Shown here: in pieces, positions 50,099 to 61,110 of the stretch | Layout of the letters: every line of letters begins with the position of its first letter | Numbering within the stretch: position 1 is the stretch's first letter | Origin: Halocaridina rubra | Taxonomy: Eukaryota > Arthropoda > Malacostraca > Decapoda > Atyidae | Assembly (NCBI GenBank): GCA_037179515.1 | Contig: JAXCGZ010001915.1 | Coordinates: 47,501-111,500, forward strand | DNA: 64,000 nucleotides | Direction of reading: 5' to 3' | Notes under the pieces: generated by a model | The model's input: the letters and a program-made list of their open reading frames with translations, nothing else | What the model was told of the DNA's origin: nothing | Databases searched by the model: none | Program-made: the position numbers and the translations under genes

Positions 50099-50747
50099 CT
50101 GCCGCTAGAATTCTAAGATGCGCCATAAAACTGTCAGCATATGATGATGAAATACAGAGTAAAACATCGAAACAGAACTATGATGCAGATGTTCTTTGAA
50201 GGTTGCCATTACCTGCTCTGGCATTATATAAAAATATTACAAAAGGGACTCAAGAAAATTGAAATCTATAAAGAGAATCGATAAATGGTCTGCCAGTAAG
50301 TGCAATATATTATCAGAAAAGAAACAAGAAAAAACTCAATCCAGTTTAGTATCATGTAAGCAGCAAAAGCTGAATCATTGGGTCCTAAAGTCTTGTAATT
50401 TTAAGCTCTGAGTAAAATGAAATATATAACAAAACTTGAGCTTTATTCTTGAAGCTGGTATAATAAAAAAAGTGACTCATCCGAGTATCAACAATAGATG
50501 ATTCAAGTATAAGTACTTTAACATCACAATAAGGGAATTAAACTCTATTTAATAGGATTAGAATCTATGAACCTTTATAATGTATACTTATTTTGTTTAT
50601 TTAGTGTATCATAGAGAATTAAAGGAAACAAGCATAAACCAATTAATATTACAAATAAATGCAAACAAATAGGAAATAAATACTAATATGAAATCAATCA
50701 GAATATATAATAAGAAACAATAATAAATAATTATACCTCAACTCTCA
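50095..50747 (-). other. Unassigned block, candidate 3' LTR of Gypsy F
   Basis: It lies just beyond a purine run (minus ATGGGAAAAGGAAATC, 50748-50763), which would be the polypurine tract of F. The sequence past it begins TGAGAGTTGAGG on the minus strand, a possible LTR start. No matching 5' LTR was found, so this is position-based only. Confidence 0.3.
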
Positions 50748-50842
50748 GATTTCCTTTTCCCATAGAAAAAAAATTAACTCCTATTTTCAAAATATTCAAG
50801 TGGTAATAATTATAATACTAGTTAACTGAATATATACCCACT

Positions 50843-51919
50843 TTATAAATCTAACCGCTCTGGCAGTTTTATAGTTCTACCAGACATACGAAGGGGTACT
50901 AGCTCTGCCACTGTCATGGGAGCATGCATGGAGTTATCAGAACTCTCAACCATTCTATTAGAATATATAACATTGCTCTCTGGTTCATTAATCACATCAG
51001 AATTTGATATAAGACTAGTTGGCATAGAAGGCAAAATTGACTTACAAGTACCACCATAATTCTGATTATTACTGGGAAAAATTGCATTCTTCTACACTAG
51101 GAGTAAATCTAGACATAAGTTGGTCTGAACGTCTTTTCCAACCTATATTGTCAAAAATTTTAAGTTGTACTTTGTAGTTACGAACACCAAGTACTTCTAA
51201 GATTTTACCTACTAACCAAGGCTTACCTTGAAATAATTTTTGCCAAAAACTGCATCATCTTCATTATATTCTGATTTTTTAAATTTACATTCTCTCTGCA
51301 GTGCCTTCTACCTTTTTTCTTGGTGTTTTATTTTTTCTACAGTTTCCTGAAAGTTGTGGTTAAACATCATATCAGTTGGAGACTTCCCAGTGGAGGAATG
51401 TACAGCTCTTCTATAATTATGCAAAAAAATACATACTCTGGCATTGTCAGAAGTAATTATTTCTGGCAATCCAAAATTACAAAAACTCTGCCTTAACTTA
51501 GCAATAGTTACTTCTGATAAGGTATATCAGGTAACATGAACATTCAAATATTTTTGTGTGGGAATCTACAATTTCAAAAAATAAGTCACCAATTGGACCA
51601 GCATAGTCTATATGTAACCTACACCAAGCTTTCCCAGTTTCTGGCCAGGATAATGCCGCTGACTGTGGACTCTGGAAATTTTTAAAACAATATCACAAGA
51701 TTTAGTTATTTCTAAAATGTCCTGGTCCAATTTGGGCCACCAAATCCATTTACGTGCTTCTGTTTTCATTGCATTGATAATATTATGACCTACATGCAGC
51801 TGTTCTAGTACTGCACAGCGCATATCAGCAGGTATAATTACACGGTTTTGATACAAAAGAACACCATCATAAATGCTTAAATCTGATTTGACAACAGTAA
51901 TTATACAATATTGAATCAT
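50843..51919 (-). pseudogene. F integrase and C-terminal tail, broken
   Basis: The minus strand reads an H2C2-type finger region (HVGHNIINAMKTEARKWIWWPKLDQDILEITKSCDIV). The second cysteine pair is damaged (CDIVLKIS where CxxC is expected). The catalytic core is frameshifted between about 51600 and 51340; traces such as NPSTGKSPTDMMF can be followed. The polyprotein ends with VPLRMSGRTIKLPERLDL and a stop at 50843, a typical Gypsy pol end (RRSGRxxKPPxRLDL-like). Confidence 0.78.
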
Positions 51920-52078
51920 TATTCCAACCCAATTTCACATATTGAAATACCTTACTTAAAACTGGGTCACTTTTAGTAAAAACCTTAACATTTTCAAAAT
52001 AAATGTCTTGAATACTCAAAGCTTCTATAAAATGAACATATTCATTATGGGTACTGGAATCCAAACCAGAATCCAGCA

Positions 52079-53386
52079 CTACAACCGACTGAGTGCATCC
52101 ACGGCAACATTATATTTTATTGCTTTAAAATTTAAGTCATAATCATACTGTGACAAAAGCAAAGCCCATCGCTCCACTCTAGCATTTGCATTTACAGGAA
52201 TCTCTTTGATTCTATCAAACAATACAAGTAATGGTTTGTGATCAGTTCTAAGAATAAATCTATGATCCAATAAAAAATATTTAAATTGGCCTACAGCACA
52301 GACCAAAGCCAGAGCTTCCTTGTCTAACTGGGAGTACTTTAATTCTGCAGATGATAACATTTTACTTGGAAAATAGACTGGTGTTTTGATACCATGCATT
52401 TCCTGCATCAAAACGCAGCCAATGCCCACTGGAGATGCATCTACTTTTACAATTACTGGATGATTTCCATTAAAATTAACAAGAAATTCTGACTTGGATA
52501 ACTCTGCTTTGACCTTACTGAAAGCATTAGCTTCTACAGATGACCATTTCAATTTGGCACCTTTCTTCAACAAATTAAATAAGGGAGACAGAATACTAGA
52601 ATTTTTTTACAAATCTTTTATAATAGGTAACCATACCCAAAAAGGATTGTACATCACTGACAGACTTTGGAGGGGGTGCTTCCAAAATAGATTCAAGTTT
52701 TTTGGGTGATGATTCAATTCCATCACCAGAAATTATATAGCCTGAGTACTCAAGAGAATTAGCATTCAATACAGATTTCTTTTTATTTATAGCTACATTG
52801 TGCTTTTGGAATTCCCTCAAAACTTTGTCTAGTCTTTCATCATGCTCTTTTTGTCTTTGTCCTCCAACAAAAATATCATCTTAAAAGGCTACAAATCCAT
52901 CAATCTTCATAAAAATCAGATAAATGAATCTTTGAAAGATAGCTGGTTATGATGCCAAACCAAAAGGAAGTCTTTTAAAAGACCTTTATATGTATTTATT
53001 ACAAGACGCTTTTGGCTTTCATCATCAACTGGTAATTGCAAGTATGCATTTTCAAGATCAATTTTAGAATATATTTTACTCTTGCCAACTACTGATAAAA
53101 TCTCATCTACCCTTGGAAGTGGATATTTATCACTAACAATGTTTTGATTCAACTCTTTAATATCTCCACAAAACCTCATGGATTTCTTATCTGCTTTTAA
53201 TACTGGAACAATGGGAGTTGCCCAATCGCTAAAACTTACTGGCTTTATAATGTCATCAGAAACCAATTTATCTAAAGTATCCTCTACTAAGTTCTTATAA
53301 TGAAATGGCACTGTTCTAGCTTTCTGAAATTTTGGTACAGCATTACTTTTAAGATTAACCTTAGCTACTATGCTCGCAATTGGCAA
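52079..53386 (-). pseudogene. F reverse transcriptase and RNase H, active site interrupted
   Basis: The RT begins near 53386 (KFQKARTVPFHYKNLVEDTL), with WATPIVPVLKADKKSMRFCGD, YPLPRVDEIL and YSKIDLENAYLQLPVDDES; the Asp in KIDLENAY is catalytic. After a shift near 52950, the catalytic pair is preceded by a stop: TAA at 52881-52883 directly before the two Asp codons (52875-52880). Then come LEYSGYIISGDGI and SFLGMVTYYKRFVKKF, and RNase H with VKVDASPVGIGCVLMQ, YSQLDKEALALVCAV, RTDHKPLLVLF and AVDALSRL. RNase H is intact in one frame (52573-52079). Confidence 0.85.
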
Positions 53387-53475
53387 TTTTGAATTAGCTG
53401 AAAATTTATCTAGCTAAGCTCTAGCATCCATTACACAATCAACAACACCTATCAAAGCAATTCCAATCCTAGACA

Positions 53476-54540
53476 TTAAATCCCTACCACACAAGTTTGG
53501 GTATAATTGTCAACAATGACATTAACATTACTGTTTCCATAAGCTTTTAGTTTTTTATTACAATTCTGCATAGGTAAAGCTAAGCACTGAACCGACTTGC
53601 AACCTAAAGTAGAAACTCCAGCACCACTATCTACTTCATATTTGATTTCTTTACCATTAAAGTGTAATTTAATCTTGGTTATTACAGTAGGATTTTCTAC
53701 TCTCAAAATTTTGTTTTCTTTCTCTACTGGAGCAGATTCATTTAAATTGAATAACTGATTGCAATCACTATCTTCCTCAAGTAGGGTTTTTTTAAAAACT
53801 GCATTAGCTTTTTTCTTATCCTTTCTGTTTTTTTCTGACAAAGTGGAATGACTGTTTTTTTCTGTCACCATACTTTTGGTTCTCAGCACTCTGAGAAAAC
53901 TTAGAACCCTGGGAAACTTCCTTATTAAAATGACAAACTTTTTTCATGTGTCTATTGTTACACATTGAACAAGAAAGATGAGAAAAGCGACAATCCTCAC
54001 TATGGTGAGGGTAACCATAATGTCAGCAACTTGCCTCTTTTCTACCATTAGGAGTAGGAGTAGGCCTAGGCCTATTTGAATTAATATTCAAAGCATTCAC
54101 TTGTCTAGTTTGCAAGTTTAGATTTTTCGCTGCTAAATTAGGAAAATATACAACTCATTCAATAGCCATAAACAATTGATCGCGAACCGTAGCATCAAAT
54201 TGATTGTCAAAATTACAGTCTTTGGTAAGTACTTTGAGATCAGCATAAAGATTAAGCAGATTTTCAACAGGTTTCTTTTTTCTTTGCTGAAATTTAATTA
54301 ATCTTCTGTGATAAGAAGGCTTGAAAATAAAATGACCTTCCTGTTTTGTTTCAATGTGGCCGAATATATATACTTGCTCGTACCTGTGGGTAGAGTGACA
54401 AAATACATTAGTACTGTCTGAATATTCCCTGCTTCCTGTATAAGTATATGGTAATTCATTATCGTCGGCGACTAACTGCTATCCTATTTCTTTAGGATTT
54501 AAATGAGTCGAAGTTAAGAACGTCTACATTGTTTATTGGT
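53476..54540 (-). pseudogene. F gag end and aspartic protease
   Basis: The protease reads IKYEVDSGAGVSTLGCKSV near 53650-53600, with an intact DSGA active site. Upstream, gag remnants in shifted frames include NINSNRPRPTPTPNGRKEASC and a zinc-knuckle-like HHSEDCRFSHLSCSMCNNRHMKKVC near 54040-53940. Gag cannot be read as one frame, and no start is proposed. Confidence 0.7.
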
Positions 54541-54544
54541 GGGC

Positions 54545-54731
54545 TTCTGAAGAGTAGCGCTTTGTGACTTAGTAACGTTAAGTAATATCTATAAATTCTT
54601 AATACATTGGAAAATATCTACCTCGACAAATGTAAATATTCTTTCTAATGACTTATACAAAAGGAATATAAAAATACAAAGTAATCATATAAGAATACAA
54701 AGTAATTATATAAATATATTCACACATAAAA
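54545..54731 (-). other. Candidate polypurine-side LTR of Gypsy E2
   Basis: The minus strand has a purine run CCCTAAGGGGGAAGGAG (54733-54749), then TTTTA, TGTGTGAATATATTTATA, and about 180 bases later CCACCAATAAACA with an AATAAA signal near 54530. A short 3' LTR of E2 would fit. No partner LTR lies in the window. Confidence 0.3.
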
Positions 54732-55360
54732 CTCCTTCCCCCTTAGGGAAAGGTTAATTTTTCTACAAGTCTAATCGTCCATGTGGAATGCCTTTATTAG
54801 GTCTGATCGATGAACTTCTTGTACTCATATTAGACTCATTTGAGTCCACACTCTACATTTGTTCTAACCTTACCTGATCATTTGCCACTGATCTACCTCT
54901 TAACTGATTTACATGTCTTCTATGCACAATACCATCTACTTCACCATCATAATTTACATCTCCTATCTTGCTTTTAACAATACCTTGTTTCCATTTATCA
55001 TTGCTGTTATAAACACGTACCATGACATAATCACTCCTTGAAATGTCTTACTCTTTCTGGATTTTCCATTTGGTTCCATCTACAATTAACCCGTTCAGAT
55101 TGGAAACTAGGAACAACCAGATCCATTTTGGTCTTGATTCTCCCTCCCATTAACATAGTAGCATATGTAGTGGGACTTAACATATGAATTATTTCAGGCC
55201 ATTCACTATTAGCATCAACAATCATCAAATAATACCTTCCTAAAAATAGCCCTGCAAAATCTGAATGAATACGCTGCCACTCCTTTTGCAGGTACTCTCA
55301 TGGGTACAGTCGTGCTGGGTTATTCTGTTGTGCATTACATCTTTCACAAGAGATAAACTG
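54732..55360 (-). pseudogene. Gypsy E2 integrase, catalytic core start and C-terminus
   Basis: The minus strand resumes E2 at FISCERCNAQQNNPARLYP (second half of the zinc finger), then WQRIHSDFAGLFLGRYYLMIVDANSEWPEI with the first catalytic Asp in IVDANSEW. The middle of the core, with the second Asp and Glu, is missing. The sequence jumps near 55190 to YATMLMGGRIKTKMDLVVPSF, the region after the core, and continues in shifted frames to the purine run. It joins 59479-61110 across A8. Confidence 0.8.
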
Positions 55361-55484
55361 AGTCACTAAATAGCACTTATATGGAGATATAAAAATTCGG
55401 TGTCAAGCTTAATTAAAAGTTTTTCTCTTTTTTTGTCCTCTTTCTCGTCTTCTTTCTATATTCTGTGAGAGGGAGAACATAAAA

Positions 55485-56563
55485 ATGACGCCATCTCTGT
55501 CCCAAACCTCTCCCATCCATGGGTCGGTAGGAGGGGTAGCCATCAGGAGACTCAAACAGAAAATCAAGAATTTAGAGGAAATGGTTATAAGCCTTGATGA
55601 TAAAATTCAGAATATGGATGGAGAAATGAAAGAGAATGAAACACTCAGAGAGCAAATAAGATCTTTGGAGGAAGCAAATAAAGCAAAAGGGCAGGAGAGA
55701 AAGGAACTAGAAAAAAGAATAAAGAAGCTGGAGGGGGAAAAGAGTCAACTAGAATCTAGACTTTCTAAACAAGAAGATAAAAACAAACAGCTGAATGACA
55801 ACCTAAAGGAATTAGATGTTAGTTCACTGCTCTCTTCAGAGAGAGACGAGATTGCTGCTTGGAATGTCCAGATTAAGGAAAACATTGAACAGTTCAGAAA
55901 AGACTTCCAGGAGCTGAATATGGAAAATGATGCCATGAAAACTTCCTTTGCTGATGCACTAAAGGGGAATGTGGCAGTAAAAGAGGCTGTAAAGGTGGTG
56001 GCACTGGAAAACATACAAACAGTTGACTATAAAAAGACAGTAATCGAAAAAATGAAAGACGTTGTGATGGAAAGGGCAAACCCACTCATCAGACAGGCAC
56101 TTGATAAGGAGAAGACAGTGGTAATCTCAGGCATAAGCGAGTCCCAGGAGCCAACATGGTAGGGGAGACTTGAAGAAAATAAAGCTAGGGTTGTAGACCT
56201 GATAAGAAAGCTTGGAGTAGTATATGGTCCTGAGGATATTGTAAACATACACCAACTAGGTAAATATTCGAGGGAAGGAAAGCCGAGACCAACAAAAGTA
56301 ACCTTTGAGAGAGGGGAAACATGTAGGGAAATATTGTTGAGAAAAAAAGTCTAAAAGACCTTCAAGAATTCAAAGAAGTGTTCATTAGACAATACAGAAC
56401 ACAGGAAGAGATGGGAAAGATCAAAAACTTGTTGCAAGAGGCAAGAAGGTTAAAAGATGAAAGAAATGAAGAAGAGAAGAATAATTTTCATTACAGAGTT
56501 CTTCCAGACAAAGGGGAGATAAAGAAGATAATGACAGAAGATCAGGGGATGGGGCCTCATTAA
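55485..56563 (+). pseudogene. A8 ORF1: coiled-coil plus RRM-like protein, one stop and one frameshift
   Basis: It starts at the ATG after GAACATAAAA, as in A7. The first 225 residues are open: a short head (MTPSLSQTSPIHGS), then a charged coiled coil (about residues 22-150), ADALKGNVAVKEAVKVV, and VVISGISESQEPTW. TAG at 56160-56162 replaces a Gln of A9. One A is missing in the run near 56345 compared with A9, shifting the frame before KDLQEFKEVFIRQYRTQEEMG. The C-terminal helix-rich tail ends MTEDQGMGPH at TAA 56561-56563. Without these two changes it would be about 360 residues. Confidence 0.87.
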
Positions 56564-56565
56564 GA

Positions 56566-59387
56566 TTGTTATACACAAATGCTGATGGATTAGCTGGTAA
56601 GGCGGTAGAATTAAAAGATAGGATTTACAACAGTAAGGCAGATATAGTAGCAATTACAGAGACTAAGTTGAGTGAGGACATAAACAGTGTCACAGTTTTT
56701 CCTAGGGGTTTCAGAATACTAAGGGTTGAAAGATGTGAGAGGACTGGTGGAGGGATAGCACTGCTCATAAGTGAAAGGGTTCAAGTTGAAGAAATAAACT
56801 TGGCTATAGAAAGTGAGTTCAAGGAATTTCTTGTTGCTCGCATAAATACTGGGTCAGAGAGCATTATAATAACTGTTGTATACAACCCATCAAGGAACCA
56901 AAATAGGCTTGAAGTTTATGAGGAAAGTCATATAGGTACTATTGAAGTCATAAACTCAGTTGTTAACATGGCACGGGAAAAAAAAATGTAGGATTTTGAT
57001 TATGGGAGACTTTAATCATAAAGAGATAGATTGGATAAATCTTGACCCACGCAGTGGTGAGGACTCATTCGGGGCAAGATTCCTAGATTGCATACAAGGG
57101 AATTTCCTACACCAACATGTAATGGAACCAACAAGGGCCAGGGGTGGGGATGAGCCATCACTACTTGATCTAGTGTTCCCAGATAATGTGTTGGATATTG
57201 AAAAAATTGAGTATGAACCACCAATTATAAAGAGTGACCACTGTGTGTTGTTGATGGAGTATATCATTGAAGATATTCTTCCTGAGAGTAGAGGCACTGA
57301 GGACATGAGGAGGAACTATCCGAAAGGAGATTACATCAAAATGAATGAGCTTTTTGCAGTTATTGACTGGAGAACCTTATTTTACAACAAATCTGTACAA
57401 GAAATGTATGACATCTTTTGTGAGAAATATGGGAAGATAGTAGATTGCTGCATACCTGTCACCAAAGTAGGTGTAATTCATGCCAGAGAGAAATGGTTTG
57501 ATAATGGGTGTAAAAGAGCTAAGGAGTGGAGAGACAAATGCTGGAAAAGGTATATGAGGAGAAAAACATAAATGCCTGGCAAACCTACAAAAGAGCAAGA
57601 AATGACTACCTAAGTAAAAGGAGAGAGGCAGAGAGAGACTATGAGAGGGACATCACCAGGAAGGCTAAAGAAAATCCCAAGCTTTTCCACAGCTTTATCA
57701 GAGGAAAACTGAAGGTAAAAGAACAGGTTTTAAGGCTAAAGAGAGCGGATGGAAGCATCACTGAGACGGATGAAGAGATCTGCAAAGAATTGAACAAGGA
57801 GTTTCAGTCAGTATTTACAGTAGAAAATACCCCACCCCCTCAGATTGCAGTGATAGAAGCTCAAGGGTCGGTATTAGAGAACATCAACCTTACAGCCACA
57901 GAGGTATGCAAAGCGCTGATGGATTTAGATGTTCATAAAGCTACAGGTCCTGATGACATATCCCCTCATGTGCTTAAAAAATGCGCAAACACAATATCAG
58001 TGGCACTAAGTATCATATTTAAGGAGTCACTGGAGTCGGGGGAGATTCCAAGATGCTGGAAACAAGCAAATGTGATACCTATCTTCAAAAAGGGAAGGAG
58101 GGATATGGCTCTGAACTATAGACCAGTTTCCTTGACCAGCATAGTTTGCAAACTTATGGAGAAACTACTAAGGAAACATATCTCTCTTCACTTGGAATCC
58201 TTCAACTTTTTGTCAGTGAGGCAACATGGCTTCAGAGAAGGTAGATCAACAGTAACAAACTTATTAGAATTTTATGATGAGGTAAGCCAAATCTTACAGG
58301 AAAGAGAGGGCTGGGCAGATTGCATATTCCTAGACTTCCAGAAAGCATTTGACACTGTTCCACATGGGAGACTTATTAGGAAGCTGCAATCAATGGCTAG
58401 AATAGGTGGAAATGTTTTGGAATGGATAAAAACTTACTTAGAAGGAAGGGAACAGAGGGTTAGAGTAAGACACTCAGTGTCTGAATGGAGAAGAGTTAGT
58501 AGTGGAGTTCCACAGGGTTCAGTTTTAGGGCCACTTTTGTTCCTTGTATATGTAAATGACCTACCAGAGTGTGTAAATTCATTCATGAATATGTTTGCAG
58601 ATGATGCAAAGATTGTGAAGAAAGTAAAAAACGAGAACAATGGTAGAGAACTTCAGGAGGATCTAAATAATATGCATGAGTGGTCAGAAAAGTGGCTAAT
58701 GAAATTCAATACTTCAAAATGTAAGGTAATGAGAATGGGTACAAGTGCAAGAAGGCCCAAGCTTGACTACTCGGTGGCTGGAGTACAACTTCAAGAGACA
58801 GAAAATGAGAGAGATCTAGGAGTAAACATACTGGCAGATTTGTCTCCAGAAATACATATAAATGGCATAGTAAGGGCAGCATATGCATTCTTATCAAATG
58901 TAAGGGTAGCCTTCAGGCACATGGACAAGGAAATGTTCAGAAATATTTATGTAACCTATGTGAGGCCAAACTCGAATATGCAGCCCCCTTTTGGAATCCG
59001 CACTTGAAAAAGCACATAGCTAAGCTTGAAAAAGTTCAAAGACATGCCACGAAACTGGTGCCAGAAATACGCAATCTCAGTTATGATGAGAGGCTGAGGG
59101 AATTAGACTTACCATCACTCGAAGCTAGAAGAGTGAGGGGGGATATGGTGACAGTCTTTAAATTCCTTCATGGTTATGACAGAGTGGATAGGGATAGATA
59201 TTTTGATATGGCTGGCTCTAGAACTAGAGGTCATAGTTTGAAGCTTCGTAAGAAAACTTCTTTGCAGGATGTAAGGAAATACTTTTTCAGTGTAAGAGTA
59301 GTTGATAATTGGAATTGGCTAAGCGAGGAGGTAGTTAATGCTATCTCAATCCATAGTTTTAAGGACAGGTATGATAAGTATCGCTAA
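56566..59387 (+). pseudogene. A8 ORF2: endonuclease plus RT, three A-run frameshifts
   Basis: It begins two bases after the ORF1 stop, again without ATG. The endonuclease has ITETKLSED, IMGDFNHKEIDW and KSDHCVLL, with LDLVFPDN in place of LDLVFTDN. The RT has [22 protein letters not shown] and FADDAKIV. Frame breaks against A9 are an inserted A near 56985, a lost A near 57564 and a lost A near 58968, all in A homopolymers. No in-frame stop is visible between them. ORF2 ends at TAA 59385-59387. Confidence 0.9.
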
Positions 59388-59478
59388 GTATAAAATGGAA
59401 CCGATCAGGAGACGGGAAGATACGAGCTTTGGGCTCTTTCCCGTAAACACAATTAGGTAATCACAATTAGGTAATCAC

Positions 59479-61110
59479 ATTGTTTTACATATCTCTCAAT
59501 ATCCTTGTCAATGTTTGGCCACCATTCAAATGATCTGGCATTTGCCTTTGACTTAGCAGTATCTAAATGTTCTGCATGGATTTCCTTCAGAACCTGACTC
59601 TGCAATATCTAAGGAATAACTACTCTAGCATTTCGCATAATACATCCATTTTCAATGGTTAATTCTGACCAAATTTGTAAATATGGTTTCAACTTTTCTT
59701 GGCTTTGACTTATGCTATGTCCAGAAATTAAAGCATGTAAGACTTTTGACAAAACTGGGTCCAGTTTTGTTTTCTGAGCTATTTCCTTAGAGTTAACTGG
59801 AAAATTAAGATTATCAACCTTATTCGTGGAATTATATTCCTACTCATATGAATATGTGGCTAACGTTATAGCCCATCTTTGTAATCTAGCTGCTAAAATT
59901 GTTGGTAATCCTGCTTTTGAGTCTATTATAGCTAGTACTGGCTTATGGTCTGTCACTAATGTGAATTTCTGCTTGCCATATAAGCAAATATGGAACTTCT
60001 TAACACCAAATACTAATGCTAGTCCTTCTTTCTCTATTTGTGAGTAATCCTTCTCAGCATTGTTTAATGAACGTGAAGTGAAGGCTATAGGCTTCTCAAC
60101 TCCGTCTGACATAACATGAGAAAGGACTGCCACTATTCCTACAGATGAAGCATCACATGTAAGTGTCACTGGTAAATGTGGCTGATAATGTGTGAGAAAC
60201 CTTTTAGGAAGTAATTCACTTTTTATACTGTCAAATGCATACTGACATTCTCCTGACCATTCCCAATCAACACCTTTATTTAACAATTCATACAAAGTGC
60301 ATGCTGCCATAGAAAGTTTGGGTATGAAATTACCATAAAATGTTACTAACCCAAGGAAAGATTGTAACTCGCCAACATTTTCAGGAACTTTAACTTCTTT
60401 TATTGCTTTCACCTTATCATTTGGCTTATGAATTCCATGTTCATCTATCTTGGAACATAAATATTCTACAGACTTTACTTGGAAATGACATTTGTCTTTC
60501 TTTACCTTCAAACCATTTTCTCCATTGCGTTTGAAAACGGTTTCAAGTCTCTGCTGGTGTTCTGCTATGATCTTACCTGCAATGAGTACATCACCTACGA
60601 ATACAAAAACATTTTCCATTCAATTAAATATTTTGTCCATTGTCTGCTGCCATAAAACAGGGCTGCTAGCTATCTCATTAGGAAGACGTTTAGGTCTATA
60701 CATTCCTAAGTGCGCATTAAATGTACATATATCCTGAGACTTCTCATCTAACTCCAACTGTTGAAAGGATTGTCTGAGGTCTATTTTTGAAAAGACTTTA
60801 CACCTGCCTAATTTAGCGAACCTATCAGCTGGCCTAGGTAACGGGTGTTGGGCTATTTGTAGTTGTGGGCTTACCGTAATCTTATAATCATCATATATAC
60901 TAATACTATTATCGTCTTTGACTACCGGTACTAACGGTGTGGCCCATTCAGAACATGTTACCTTCCTCCAAGTTTCATTAGCTATTAGCCTATGAATGAT
61001 GTTAGTGTATGTGGAATCTGTCTGGGAGCACAAAACTTTGGAGTGGCATCTGATTTGAGACACAAAGAATCTTTTACATTTGTAACCTTTGCAACATTAT
61101 CATCGAATAT
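59479..61110 (-). pseudogene. Gypsy E2 RT, RNase H and integrase N-terminus
   Basis: From 61110 on the minus strand: linker KDSLCLKSDATPKFCAPRQIP, RT with WATPLVPVVKDDNSI, LQIAQHPLPRPADRFAKLG and FSKIDLRQSFQQLELDEKS, then a stop before MENVFVFVGDVLIAGK. The active-site box reads FVGD where FVDD is expected (Gly codon 60593-60595). Next are LQSFLGLVTFYGNFIPKLS and RNase H with LTCDASSVGIVAVLS, YSQIEKEGLALVFGVKKFH and TDHKPVLAIIDSKAGLPT. The integrase starts with DPVLSKVLHALIS, CIMRNARVVIP and FEWWPNIDKDIERYVKQ, cut by A8. E2 is cut on its 5' side by B2 at 61111. Confidence 0.88.

Larger units (their letters stand above)
50748..54540 (-). mobile_element. Gypsy-type LTR retrotransposon F: gag end, protease, RT, RNase H, integrase
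   Basis: The minus-strand order is zinc-knuckle gag (about 54500-53930), protease, RT, RNase H, integrase and a C-terminal tail, with integrase last as in Ty3/Gypsy. It differs from E1 and E2 in RT and protease sequence. The 5' LTR was not found, and the gag start is lost among stops. Confidence 0.83.
55361..59478 (+). mobile_element. LINE family A copy A8: nearly full length, nested in Gypsy E2
   Basis: The 5' UTR starts at AGTCACTAAATAGCAC (55361), with a CT-rich run, ORF1 from 55485, ORF2 from 56566, a hairpin (about 59412-59444) and two tail units ending 59478. The flanks join in the E2 integrase zinc finger (VKQ on the right, FISC on the left). The junctions show at most an A(C/T)TG match of about four bases. 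It is the longest young copy. Apart from one nonsense codon, its frame breaks are single-base changes in A runs. Confidence 0.92.

Noticed and set aside
49499..50116. 205-residue plus-strand frame rich in Ser, Pro and Thr
   Set aside because: Reverse strand of the LINE D endonuclease; it ends in (TA)n.
50095..50199. Short plus-strand frame AAARILRCAIKLSAYDDEIQ as a gene
   Set aside because: About 33 residues, no start outside the (TA)n tract, no recognisable family.
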